Assembly: GCA_038503075.1 (NCBI GenBank) | Contig: JBCAML010000004.1 | Coordinates: 579,149-643,148, forward strand | Direction: 5' to 3' | Source of the DNA: Gyromitra esculenta | Taxonomy: Eukaryota > Ascomycota > Pezizomycetes > Pezizales > Discinaceae | Length of the DNA stretch: 64,000 nt | Shown here: positions 29,408 through 40,169 of the stretch, piece by piece | Layout of the letters: the number at the start of each line of letters is the position of its first letter | Numbering within the stretch: the first letter of the stretch is position 1 | Notes under the pieces: generated by a model | The model's database searches: none | What the model saw: only the letters and a program-made list of their open reading frames with translations | Told to the model about the DNA's origin: nothing | Made by a program: the position numbers and the translations under genes

Positions 29408-31598
29408 TTTTTGTTTGAAGGAATTGAGTGACTAGACTTCTGACTGTAATTGGTATCGGCAGTCGTGGGGATGTGGGTGAAGATAACGAGGATGTTAAAA
29501 CGTGGGCCTCAAGCGGGTATTTATCTTGTTTTTCCTTTCCCCAGGAATATCCATAATCAGTTTGTCTGCAAATCATTCTATATTCTTGGGGCGCAATGCA
29601 GCTGGCCTATTCTAATATTACAAGGCAGATTTAGACGGCCGCGACGATCACGAGCTGTGTGGTAAACGATGATGGTCATCTCAGTTGGGAGATCCCTTCC
29701 CGGTATGCAACCAGATATCGAAGGTTGCACAGGCAAGTAAGTATTCGCTCTCGGGATGTGGCTTCGTATTCTACAACATCATTCCCAGGCCGCGTGAGCC
29801 ACTTCCATAGCACACAGCCTCCGTAAAATTGTGGCAGCCCAGGATCTAAAGCGTTCACGGATCTTCCGGGCTCATTGGCAGTGGCATTGGCTACTCTACC
29901 CTGCCTGGCGTTCGCTTACCCTCGTGTTTCTACAGCAATTCTACCAGAGACCGTATACGGAAAAAGTACGAGGTTCTTGAAGTGGTATACGCGAACCATC
30001 ATTATCGTAAGCAGATGCAGACTGCCTTGCCAGGGCCCACCCACGTGGTATATACATGTATCAGTTATGAATTCTATCGGTGATTTAGACTTCCCGTTGG
30101 GTTATATTAAAAGAGCATAGAGCCAACAACTCATGCTGCTAATGCCAAGATCGGGCTTCATTCAAGGCATTCTTGGGCTCGTAAAGCCTAGAAACAAGCT
30201 TCGTACAACATTCAGTAGTGATTGACGTGGTTTTCTTGGCGCTACAGTCTTGTGGATGGGCAGCCGCTAAGGCTGATTTACGACAGCCACTCAGAGGCCG
30301 CTTTGTGTGACGTCAAGGAGATTTATCCTGCTAAGCGACCTCATCGTGGGGTGCATGTTCCTGAATAAACCTCCAGGCTTTGATGTGGCGAATAAAATAC
30401 CACAGAAACTAATCCTAATCAATATTCCCAGGTTGAGGGCTTCCCTGGAGACTTCCACCACAAGGACGAATTGGGTACAGCCACCAGCAAGATTGGTACT
30501 TTGGTGTCACCTCGGATATCAGAAGGAAATCCTCAAGCAAGACAGTGTGGTAGCGAAGGACACAAAGTTCTCTTCGTGAAGCTTTAAAAAAGGATTATCG
30601 TCTTTATACGCTTAACTATCAAAATCGATCATGAATAGTGATAATAATAAAGATTTCAGCTACCTCCCATCTCCCAAGTGGTGCAATACCCGAGAAACTG
30701 CGAAGGGTATACTAGTAACGAGGATCAGTCATAATCTGATGGATTTCCATTTTGTGTTCTAGCAATCCCTCTTCTAGAGTAATCTATGATGCGCTCTATT
30801 CGATCGACAAGCCTAATCATCCCAGACCATGAACCTATCGAAAAGAGCAGATGGATTAAAATGACATCAAGTCGTGAGTGCAGTAGATGTTTGTATATCC
30901 CTAAATCGTATATCCCTACTATTCCCGACCTGCCAATGCCAGAGAGTCAGTTGTATTTCTCGTTGGATAAAAATTGAACAAAAATGTGGATACCCTGCCA
31001 GATATGAGCAAGTTTTCTTACTAGAATCAGTGTTCTGACATTTGGCTGATCGGGGGGATAGTGCGCAAATGAGATTACTTTTGGATATGATGCTCATAGA
31101 CCTTGCGCCGCTATTTTTCCAAATATATTCGCATCGCGGATATTGTAGGGCGATGTCTACTTAGCATGAAAGTGTATTCAAGTGTGGCTGAAAGCCCTCG
31201 ATTTCCGGTATTTATCTGTCAAGGGCGGCGAACTATTTTCGTTGTTAATAAGAGATGACATTTCGGAGAAGATGACTGGTACTGAGCATGTGTCCGAGTG
31301 ATACAATGTGACTCCTGTATAGTGACTCGGTTGGAGCCTCAGCACGGTCCTTGGCCTTCCCGCCAGAAGTACTACGGCCGCAGGGGTAAATCTGATGACA
31401 GGCGGCAGTGCGAGCAAGAGATACCGGTTTTTGTTCCTACTCCAAACCCTCAGAGAAACCTGATAAAAACGGCGGAGAATGGAGAATTCTATGTATTAAA
31501 TATTGAGCCAAGTTGGTCGGTAAAAGTATGAAATTCAAACGCGCCCACGTTCTGTGAGAGAAGGGTTGCACCGCCACCTATCATCAGACTTATCCTGC
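29408..31598. other. Intergenic, no gene seen
   Basis: About 2.2 kb. Open frames are short and unlike any family. A minor doubled segment (CGTATATCCCTA then TATCCCTACTATTCCC) occurs near 30890-30925. Confidence 0.5.
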
Positions 31599-31739
31599 GT
31601 AGTACTCGTGATCCAGGGTAAGAATCTGAAAACATGGGTGGTGGGTTTGTATGGCAAAGTATCTGTGCACTACTCCATAGCATACAAAGCCACACACCCC
31701 ATGTTTTCAGGTTCGTACCATAGATCACGAGTACTCTAC
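31599..31739. repeat. Long hairpin repeat B (same family as A)
   Basis: Imperfect inverted repeat: left arm 31599-31653, right arm 31681-31739. The arms share GTACTCGTGATC at the outer end and TGAAAACATGGG...TTTGTATG at the inner end. The right arm matches hairpin A's right arm exactly over 23 bases (31686-31708 against 14007-14029) and again at TTCGTA just beyond. The outer ends of A and B differ, so only the core is shared. Confidence 0.8.
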
Positions 31740-31805
31740 TACGGGGTGGGTGTGGGGATTAAGTGACGAGAACTGTGGCGCAAAAATTGCATTTGATAGA
31801 GTGGT

Positions 31806-31925
31806 GGAGGGGTCAGCGAGGCAGAGGGTATAACCAGGCTTGGGTAGCAGATGCACAAAATGGAGATCAGTTTGTTAGCCAAAACCGCCAAGCCTCGTTA
31901 TACCCTCTGCCTCGCGGACCCCTCC
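31806..31925. repeat. Long hairpin repeat C, just after B
   Basis: Inverted repeat with 36-base arms at 31806-31841 and 31890-31925, 34 of 36 positions paired, 48-base loop. The arm contains GGCAGAGGGTATAAC. It begins 67 bases after hairpin B. No clear similarity to A, B or D was seen, and no coding content. Confidence 0.8.
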
Positions 31926-32533
31926 AATGCTTTAATACAGAATACAAACCACGCTCCTAGCTCTATCACGAAAATAGTAAGAAATACATAGGCAAAGTAA
32001 GTTTTGTTATAGATACTATGTCAAATAGAAATTGATAGCTGTACTGATGTTAACGAAATGTGATTGTTGAAAGGTCGGAAAAGGTACGCCACAGTTCGTC
32101 ATATTTACCCCTGCACCCGTAGTACAAACAGCGGACTAGTTCAGTAAACCTCCAAGAGGTTTGGATCTGAGAGGAATGTATCAGGGTCATAGCACGAAGG
32201 TGGTATGGTCTTCTATAAAAATAACCTTGTTTTTCATTACTCAAACCTCACCCTAAAAAATTATGTTGAAGACGCACCTCGACAACCGAAACTCGCCACT
32301 GATAACTTGAATTACAAAGCTTAAGTGTCTACTATAAGCGGAATCTCTAGGAGAGCTAAATACATGAGGTTTCACTCGATGCCTCGATGCCACCTTGTAC
32401 TCAATCCCAACCATTCCTGGAGGGTCTCTCTAGAGGGCAAGGATCACGGGAAGTAAACGGAAGAGCTTAGGCTTTGGGGCAACCAAAAAGAAGGCAACCA
32501 GCATCACTAAAACTCGCAAAAGAGATGCGAGTG
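31926..32533. other. Intergenic between hairpin C and the tRNA pair
   Basis: 608 bases, nothing recognised except a run of four T (minus strand) just beyond the tRNA end, which can serve as its Pol III terminator. Confidence 0.5.
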
Positions 32534-32633
32534 TGTCCTCAGCGAGAGTCGAACTCGCGACCTTCGGATATCCAATTCTAATGAACTGGTCATATTATGA
32601 GACCGACGCTTTAACCAACTAAGCCATGAAGAC
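32534..32633 (-). tRNA. tRNA-Met(CAU), elongator, with intron
   Basis: 100 bases. Acceptor GTCTTCA pairs with TGAGGAC, with discriminator A. The D-stem is GCTT/AAGC. The anticodon stem is TCGGT/TCCGA with loop C-T-CAT-A-A. It contains a T-T pair at the base of the loop, as in yeast elongator tRNA-Met. The T-arm is GCGAG-TTCGACT-CTCGC. A 26-base intron follows the base 3' of the anticodon (position 37), the canonical place. G1-C72 and the TTCGA T-loop argue for elongator, not initiator. Trailer contains TTTT about 15 bases downstream. Identical over all 100 bases to the plus-strand copy. Confidence 0.95.
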
Positions 32634-32867
32634 ATGGTATTTCAGAGAGTCAGTGACTTTTTCAAGCCTAGTTTTGGAAACCTAAGAAGTCATACTAAGA
32701 AATTTCTTACAGATGCTTTCGCCAAATGAGACTTCGGTTATGAGAACTGGGAAAACCCTGTGATCCTCTAGTACATGTATCCTGGGTATGTTTTTAAGCT
32801 TTGATAGATAGCTTAACTGTGACCAATTGGCTGGCTCTAGAGGTTTATTTTTGCGGCTGGTTCTTAT

Positions 32868-32967
32868 GTCTTCATGGCTTAGTTGGTTAAAGCGTCGGTC
32901 TCATAATATGACCAGTTCATTAGAATTGGATATCCGAAGGTCGCGAGTTCGACTCTCGCTGAGGACA
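32868..32967 (+). tRNA. tRNA-Met(CAU), elongator, with intron (second copy)
   Basis: Same 100-base sequence as the minus-strand gene, including the 26-base intron, diverging from it across a 234-base spacer. A-box (TGGCTTAGTTGG) and B-box (GAGTTCGACTC) are intact. The first ~20 bases of trailer also resemble the other copy and include TTTT, so the duplicated unit extends past the mature 3' end. The 5' leaders do not match. Confidence 0.95.
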
Positions 32968-33919
32968 TTATCACATTTCTTTTGCTAGTCTATGATTGCT
33001 TATTTTTTTGCCCGCCTCTGGGGGTCGGGCGGGGGTTAAATGCTATTTTCTAGGGTATAGGATAAATAATTTTTTACTAGGAGGCGGTGCTGGCGGCTGC
33101 GCAGCGCTCAAGACATGAAGTATCAAACCGTTGAAGCTTTGAAATCCGAAAATTTCAAGATATCGAGTTATAGACTGTCGGAATCCTAAACTATGGAATG
33201 CTGAGGTATGGGTCTCCAAGGTCCCAAACTGCGCTGCTTAATATCGAGTGCCGGCGCTACCACGTAGTAGCAGCCTTTCCCCTATACCCATAGTCATAGA
33301 ACTTTGTTTGCGCTTCTTGGTGGAGAACAGCTACTTATTAGCAGTTACTACAGCCACCTTCCCAAATCATTGAAGAAATGCAGTATAATTTGTTGGATGA
33401 GTACAAAAGAGTTGCTTGTAAACCAAACCTTGGCATATCTACGACTCATCAGATCTCCAGGCCCGATCCACCAACTTCTCTCGCTTTAGATGGTTATTGA
33501 TCATCCATTGTCACTCGGCCGAACAATCCTCCAGCGGTATTTATTGGCGGCCCGATACCCAGAAAGTTACCCGTTACATTCTCGACAATCCATTAAATCA
33601 TGACACTATCTACAAATACACTCACCCACCTAAGTGAGCACCTACCCAAATAGCGATAAATACAAGAGAAAGAGGAGCCTGAGCTCCCAAATGTACAAAG
33701 GGAACAAAAAATAAATGGCTACTTGATGCTTACATTTGGCATAAAAGGGAAAGCCTCAGCTTTCAACCAAATCATGCTTGCATATTGAAACTCACAAAAA
33801 TGGGTAGCGGAGAACAGCTTACGAAAATTTCCCAGATACTCGAAAAACAAGAGTGAGCAAAACCAAAACGAACCTCCCATTCTTGGTATCCATCTATATG
33901 CAAAAGAAAGAAAAGAACT
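32968..33919. other. Intergenic downstream of tRNA and CSC1-type gene
   Basis: 952 bases. A T-run at 33003-33009 and a short GC-rich hairpin (GCCCG/CGGGC near 33010-33030) follow the tRNA. No gene seen. Confidence 0.5.
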
Positions 33920-36900
33920 TCATCTCCTGTGAACGCCTCTATATTCCTCATGATTATCATAAGGCTGTTGCGGGTACTGCGGGTACTGCCCGCGTTGCGA
34001 TGATGGCCCAGATACATATGCGTGTTGATCCCTGAGTAAATGCGCCACTGAACCTGTCTCGCTACGATTGTCATGTTGGCTCCAATCAAACGCAGGTTCC
34101 GGTCCGTCTGGGCTCAACATGCTGACTCTGTCACCCAGATACGGGCTTGAGGAGCGCGGTGGATACTCTCTGAATCCCGGTGATGGATTGGGAACTGCTT
34201 CATAATCCGACCTTCCACGGCTGGACGTGGACAAGGTCAATGGACTAAGGGGTGCTCTCCCAATACCCTGTGGAGTGCCGGGCCTAGACGAAGCCGGTGA
34301 GTGGAAACCCGATGGAGGGGTGAAGGTCCCAGCATCGCTATATGCATCTAGATTAGGACCATATGCGTTGCGTCCTCCATGTTCCGCAGAAAACTCTGCG
34401 CGATGTTTGTAGTTCATAAAATCCATATCCGCTTCCTCAACCATCTCGAACTGGCCTCCCAACGGATCCGGCTGCTTCTGCCCTGGCTTTCCACGCTGCA
34501 TATTTTGCATACCGATATCACCGTATGCTGAGTTACCCACTGGCTCTGAGTTGATTCTGCCATAATAAACCTGACTCAACACGTTCTTCGCTTTGGCGTG
34601 TACCATGGGTGTGATCAACGGGCGAAATAGCGAGGGATGGCCGTATCTCTTGTCGAGCTTATCCTTTCGCGCGAATTTTCCAACCATAAGCATACTCTCT
34701 CCATCAGATCCACCCATGTAAAAGCGAATCTTTGCATCGAAAGTTCTGCTGCAGTAAATTTTGAACGCGATCAGGATAAAAGGTAAGGGGATGACACAAG
34801 AAGCCGCTTGACCGGTAAACCGCACCTACTAACTATTAGCTCCAACACTAAATCATTTGGAGAAGGAGAAACTTACCCAAACGACCAAAGAAACAACAAG
34901 GTTGGAAAATGCTGTAGCGAACAAAAAACGGTTGAAAAGCAACTATTTTGGGTCAGTAACATGAAAGCGGTTAAAGTTAGAGTGGTCTTACCCTCCAAAA
35001 TGCGCCATCGCTTTCTACCTTCGTAACGAAAATATACATGAGACAATATTTCTTCAAAAAACTATCAATAAAAAAGTAGAAGAACGCAATTGGTAGTACA
35101 AGGGGCTGAATTGTCGCGAAAACCAGAGCGATGGTGGAATAGAAAAGGAAGTAGTTATAATATGTCGCATAGTCGAAAGCTGGTGGAGCGGTCCATTCAA
35201 TCATTTGTCTTGGAGTTGGTGACATAAAGTGCCTATAGAAACTCTTCGAGATCAATGAGACAATTTGTACAATATCCAAAAGAGCACCAAGATTCCTTTG
35301 AAGTAGATAGGTGATCCAAAAAGTTGAAACGTCAAAAATGGAGATTGCAATCTTGGTCGCGAGGTTAATGCTTTGCAGAGTCTCCCATGTAATTCCTGTG
35401 CTGGTACCCGACATTTGGACTAATGTCTGGATAGTAGTCCATAAAGTTCCGAATAACGCAAAGATAACCAAATTGTTGATCACGAAGAAAAAATATAGTT
35501 TACTGGTGACATGACGCTCACGAGAAGCCTTTGTGATATCACTATGTGCCCGTCAATACACTTTTCCCACAGGAAGGTCCAAGAAAACAGTAACATACCC
35601 TTGCCATGCTGAAATACGTCTCATAACAATGGGGAGAAGTAGATAGATAATCGAGGTTATTGTCGGCGCAAGGAAGCCTTGACTATTTTACAAGAACCCA
35701 ACTATTGTTAACATAGAACAGAGCTAAAGCAAGATATCTGGGCAACATACACTATAGCCAAAGACTGGTAATGCTGGTTCAAATATACCGAAAACCCGTA
35801 CCAAATCTAGATTCTCGTCAGGATTTTAAACTTAATTTTCTCCGAGAGAAGTATTCTTACGGCCGCAATATTATGCAAATTCGAAAGAAACACTGCGATA
35901 AGAGCATTGGGAATGACGAAGAGTATAGAAAGTACCACGAATAGTACGTTCCCGATTATCTTATTCCATCGGCGTCCAGATTTCGAGCGACTATTAAATA
36001 TTAGCCAATGGTTTATTACAAGTCTAGAAATATATTCTTACGTCAGATTGCTCCAAATAATATCATTCGGCCTTGGGGCGAGCTTTATCGTCGCGCCCTT
36101 TGGATGTTTCCCTCGTGCCGCTTTCGCAGAAATATGAGCCCTCGATATTGTTGGATAAGAGACAAATCCATATTGCAGTGCATCTCGATTATCGATAGAA
36201 TCTCTAACCGCATAAATTTCTTTCTCCAAATCCTTGATCCTTTGACCAAGATACTCAATAGCGTCGACATCTGAATCTTTGGGAACAGATTTATCTTTTT
36301 TGTCAGGCTTGCATACTGGCCGTCTTGCAGGGAGGTTGTCAGGGTTCTTTAGGTATTGGGCGAGAAACCCCTCCAGTTTCCTCACAGCATTTCCATGTTC
36401 CTCAATGAGATCCGGCAACTCTTTGACATTCCTTCCGATAGCACATCTCTCATCACCGTGACCGGGAACGCTTATTTTTGACACTATCTTACTGAGGCCA
36501 TCATCCGTGCGGTATGAACTAGGGATATCTGTTACCTAGTATTCTAGTTAGCTTTAGCTCGGGAGATTCGGATAAGAGAATAAGGAGCATACCATCAAGG
36601 TTCTTGAGTGAAGCGAGGCCTGGTACTCAGAGCTTTTGAAAAAATTAATGCGTAGCCTCGTGATGGCACTATAATTCCTGTATAGAATGTACATTATGAT
36701 GAAATCAAAGATCCAAGCAACGATGACATGGGCCCACATACAGGAACCCCAACTATAATTGGGGCTCATAAGGACGAGCCATTTTGTCGAATTCGGTACC
36801 CCAGCTACGGCCCAAGAATTTTTCATGTTGCATGTAACATTAACTGGTATCATGACCAGACAACCAATAACGCCCAAACAGAAGAACATCATTCTGCACA

Positions 36901-37264
36901 TCCTCAGAAACCTTAAGAAGACGGTAGCATCGAGCCCAAGCTTATCTACAAGGTCTGCTTCGTGACATTTGATCAACGGTTTAAACCATGCAAAATAACC
37001 CTTCTCTATCGCTGGTGGCGCATGCTTCTCGTCTGCGTTCCGGAGTTTTGGGGCGTAGACGACGGAGTGATATGGACGGATTAGGCACCATGCGAACAGT
37101 ATTATCAGAGATATTCCTAACGATGATCCCAAGGAAGCAAGGACAGCGTCGGTGGTGAATTGCTGTCGGAAGGGAGACTGTACGAGATCGAGGAACAATT
37201 TGAGCTTGTCATCTCCTTCTCGGCGAACCAACGAAGATGCTGCGTCGATGAAGCAGGAGCCCAT
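33920..37264 (-). CDS. CSC1/DUF221-family osmosensitive cation channel
   Basis: Eight exons (high to low): 37264-36593, 36535-36042, 35990-35861, 35813-35753, 35677-35599, 35541-34992, 34942-34877, 34825-33920; about 985 residues. The family (OSCA/TMEM63 in plants and animals, Csc1/Phm7/Rsn1 in yeast) forms hyperosmolarity- or stretch-gated, calcium-permeable channels. Exon 1 carries the RSN1-type N-terminal membrane region, with a first TM near LGISLIILFAWCLIRP. Exon 2 is the cytosolic PHM7 domain with the conserved ALQYGFVSYPTISRAH stretch. Exons 3-8 hold the main membrane block, including LFGTLW and QRNLGALLDIVQIVSL. The last 250 or so residues are a hydrophilic tail rich in Ser, Pro, Gly and Tyr. 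The start was moved to the ATG at 37264; an upstream GTG is not used in eukaryotes. The join of exons 4 and 5 is the least certain. The exact paralogue cannot be told. Confidence 0.9.
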
Positions 37265-40169
37265 GTCGCACACAATATATGTGGAGGGGGGAAACGAATA
37301 ATAAGTCCCAGGGTCGAGACGTGGCTTGGTGGGGCGTAGGAGTGCTAGAATGAATGTCGAGGGTTTTCAACTCCCAGAGCTTGTGGGGAGAAAGTGCAAA
37401 ATAGGTGAGAAGATAAGTAAAACAACACAGTGACGATTCCACTCTATTTTTTCCCCGTTCCGGATCGGGGGTCCTGTTTGTCGTTATTCTCGCCCAGTCA
37501 AATCTGAGCTGCGTAAGTCGTGTGACGTCCAGTCCAAGGTTGTCCCTTTTTTTAACAAGGAACAACCGTAACAATGTTCAGGCAAACGGCAGTAAAAACG
37601 AGCCGGTTAATTCAGAAGTGGATGCACTGTACACAACTGGATAAGGGTGGAATGACCCCCTAAAAGACACACTTAACTCAGGAAGGGCATAGTATAAAGG
37701 GTACAACAACAATAGAGAGAGAGGGCAAAGAGAACGGTAGGCAGACCCAGACTTGCTGATAGCTGAGAGGAAACAAAATCAGGAGGATTATGGTATCCTC
37801 ATGTTCTTCCAAGATCACTCCGAGCATCCCTTCACTGATCCCTGCAATGCAAAGCCTCTATTTTAGGAAACGCAACTACGACCTGTCTCGGCTGCCGGGA
37901 AGATCCTAGGGCATGGGTGCCCACACCCACTCTTGCTCTTCGATCTGGTGGCCAAACATATCCAAAGTGCTTCTCGAAGCAGATTGATCCAATTTTATAG
38001 TATTGGTTCCCCCAGAACCAACCAGACAACGTCGGATAGGTGTCAAGGGACATGGTTGGAGCCCAGCATGCGAAGACGTTGAGAATTTCCCCGAATGGCA
38101 ACCGCTGATCAACATATAGCATGACGGCGTTTTGCGGGCAGAGATTCCAGAAAAGCGGTGCCCGTTTTGCCAAGTCACGCCAGCAACGACGCAACAGGAC
38201 TTCTTAACCCCTTAAGTCATAACCTCCGTTCGATGGGTTTCTTGGAGACCCGCCGGCTAGTTTTTTTCTCTCTCCCGCAGTGACCCAAAGGCGACATCTT
38301 GAGATTATACTTTAACCTTTGCGAGTTCGTGATTACACAAATCAAACCTGGATGTGCTTGGATAATAACCAGGCTCGTGATGGACTAATCAGGTGAAGCG
38401 TTTTGCGTGTTCAGCTGGAGGAGAACGATTTCTATATATATACATGCAAATTTCTAGGCAAAAGGATAGGGTTCTGTTCACGCCATAACTTCTGTTGCAT
38501 GCAATATTCTTGTACCCATTTAAAAAAATAAAACTATGATTTAACAAAAAAACTCTGGGCAAAAGGACGCTTGGCTGTTAGGCTTCGCAAGATACATACA
38601 TTTATCCATGCACATATTGTGTAATTGTGAGATTTTGACAGCATGCATACATGTTTTAAATGAAATTTAATGAACACTATCAGCAACACGCGTTGGCACC
38701 GAAGAATCTTATCTGCTGTGCTTTGGATGTTGAAAGCATTCTAAACAACGCAGGGATTGCAGAAGAACCCATGAGCAATAATATACCCTAGCTTTGCTGA
38801 ATTCCCAGGTTTGAGAACCGATCGAGTGTCCAAATTCCCGTCCCATGCGCAAGCAGGTCTGGGGACAGGTAAAACTGTACTAGGTAATTCCCCGGCTAGG
38901 GCTGGGGTAAATTTAGACAACGTATTAATCCATTCGTCGATGTCCTTGTGCGTCTCCTCAAAATCTTCGGTCTTCTCAACGTCACGTGATACGTATTTGT
39001 GTACTAGATAGCACATACAGTTGGTTAATGTCCAAGCTCAATTGGGGTATCCAGACTACACGCCGTGTGTTGTCATAGAAAGTCCTTTGATCAGTGACTA
39101 ATTAATCAACCAAGGCACTCGTCTTCTGTTGTATTATCTGCAAAATTACCATAGCATATGATCACTATCGGTACGTGAACTATATGTAGAATCTCAGTTG
39201 CCTCACTCGACTCTCGCCTAGCACGATTATAGTTGATCGGAACCTGTCAGAACGAGAGATCCCGTGGAAATTTTCTCGTATTACGTAGCCACCATAATCT
39301 TTTCCTTTCCCCAGTCCCTACTTCGCCGAAGAAAATAAGCCAAAGACAAAGAAACCGAGAAAACCCCGAGCCAGTCCTACATGCCCTACGAATACGAGAG
39401 AAGAAAAAAAAAAAAAACCACCTAAGAGTACAGCCCACCAAATCTCGCCCAAAGTTGGAAGAGAGAATCGAGGGTAGAGAAGTTAACCGGTCATCAAATA
39501 GCAAGAAAAAAGACAACAGAATTTTTTTTCTTGGTTGTCGTGTGTCGCATGCAGCCCAAAATGAATCCCTTGAAAGTTGTTGGTGATGAAAGGAAGGAGG
39601 AAAAAAGGAAATTAAAAACAAGTAACCCTTTTTTTCCTTTAAAAAGAACACGAAACACAGAACCTCAACAGACCAAAAGAAGAATCAAAAGCAGAAAAAC
39701 CCGCAGACCCCGCCCTCCTAGCCCTTATTGATTTGATTTTTTTTGTGCCACCCCAACCCCGGAAACAGTATGAAGAACCAATTGATACAAGATAAATGGA
39801 TGGACCAAGTCATTCCATCCCATTCCTCCAGGAAGAAGCAACGTCAGTGAAGAAGAAAAAAAGATGATGCACATACAAGATGATGCCAACTCTCAGAAAT
39901 GAAAGGGAGAAAAGGATCCACAAGAAAATTTGATAACAATGTCGCATAACTACCCCTAACACGAAAAAAGAATATCAAACCAAACCAAAGGTGACAGAAA
40001 AAAAAAAGAAAAAAGAAAAGCAAGACCTATCAATTGCTCGATCCTCCACATCATTGAAAGCAGAAAATACGCCTGTTCGGTCCTCCCACGATCCATTGCC
40101 ATCCTGATAGCTTGCATATCGTTCCGCCTAAAACGATTATCGACCAAGCTATCACCCCTCTTCGAAAAC
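37265..40169. other. Intergenic, 2.9 kb, no gene seen
   Basis: Between the CSC1-type start and the DEF1 stop. A Trp/Tyr-rich frame at 37832-38194 (minus) begins at a TTG and matches nothing known to me. A-rich runs at 39400-39420 and 39990-40020 lie in the DEF1 3' flank. Confidence 0.5.

Noticed and set aside
37832..38194. Trp/Tyr-rich minus-strand frame of 120 codons
   Set aside because: Begins at TTG and no homology is recalled. Amino-acid make-up is unusual, but nothing else supports a gene.
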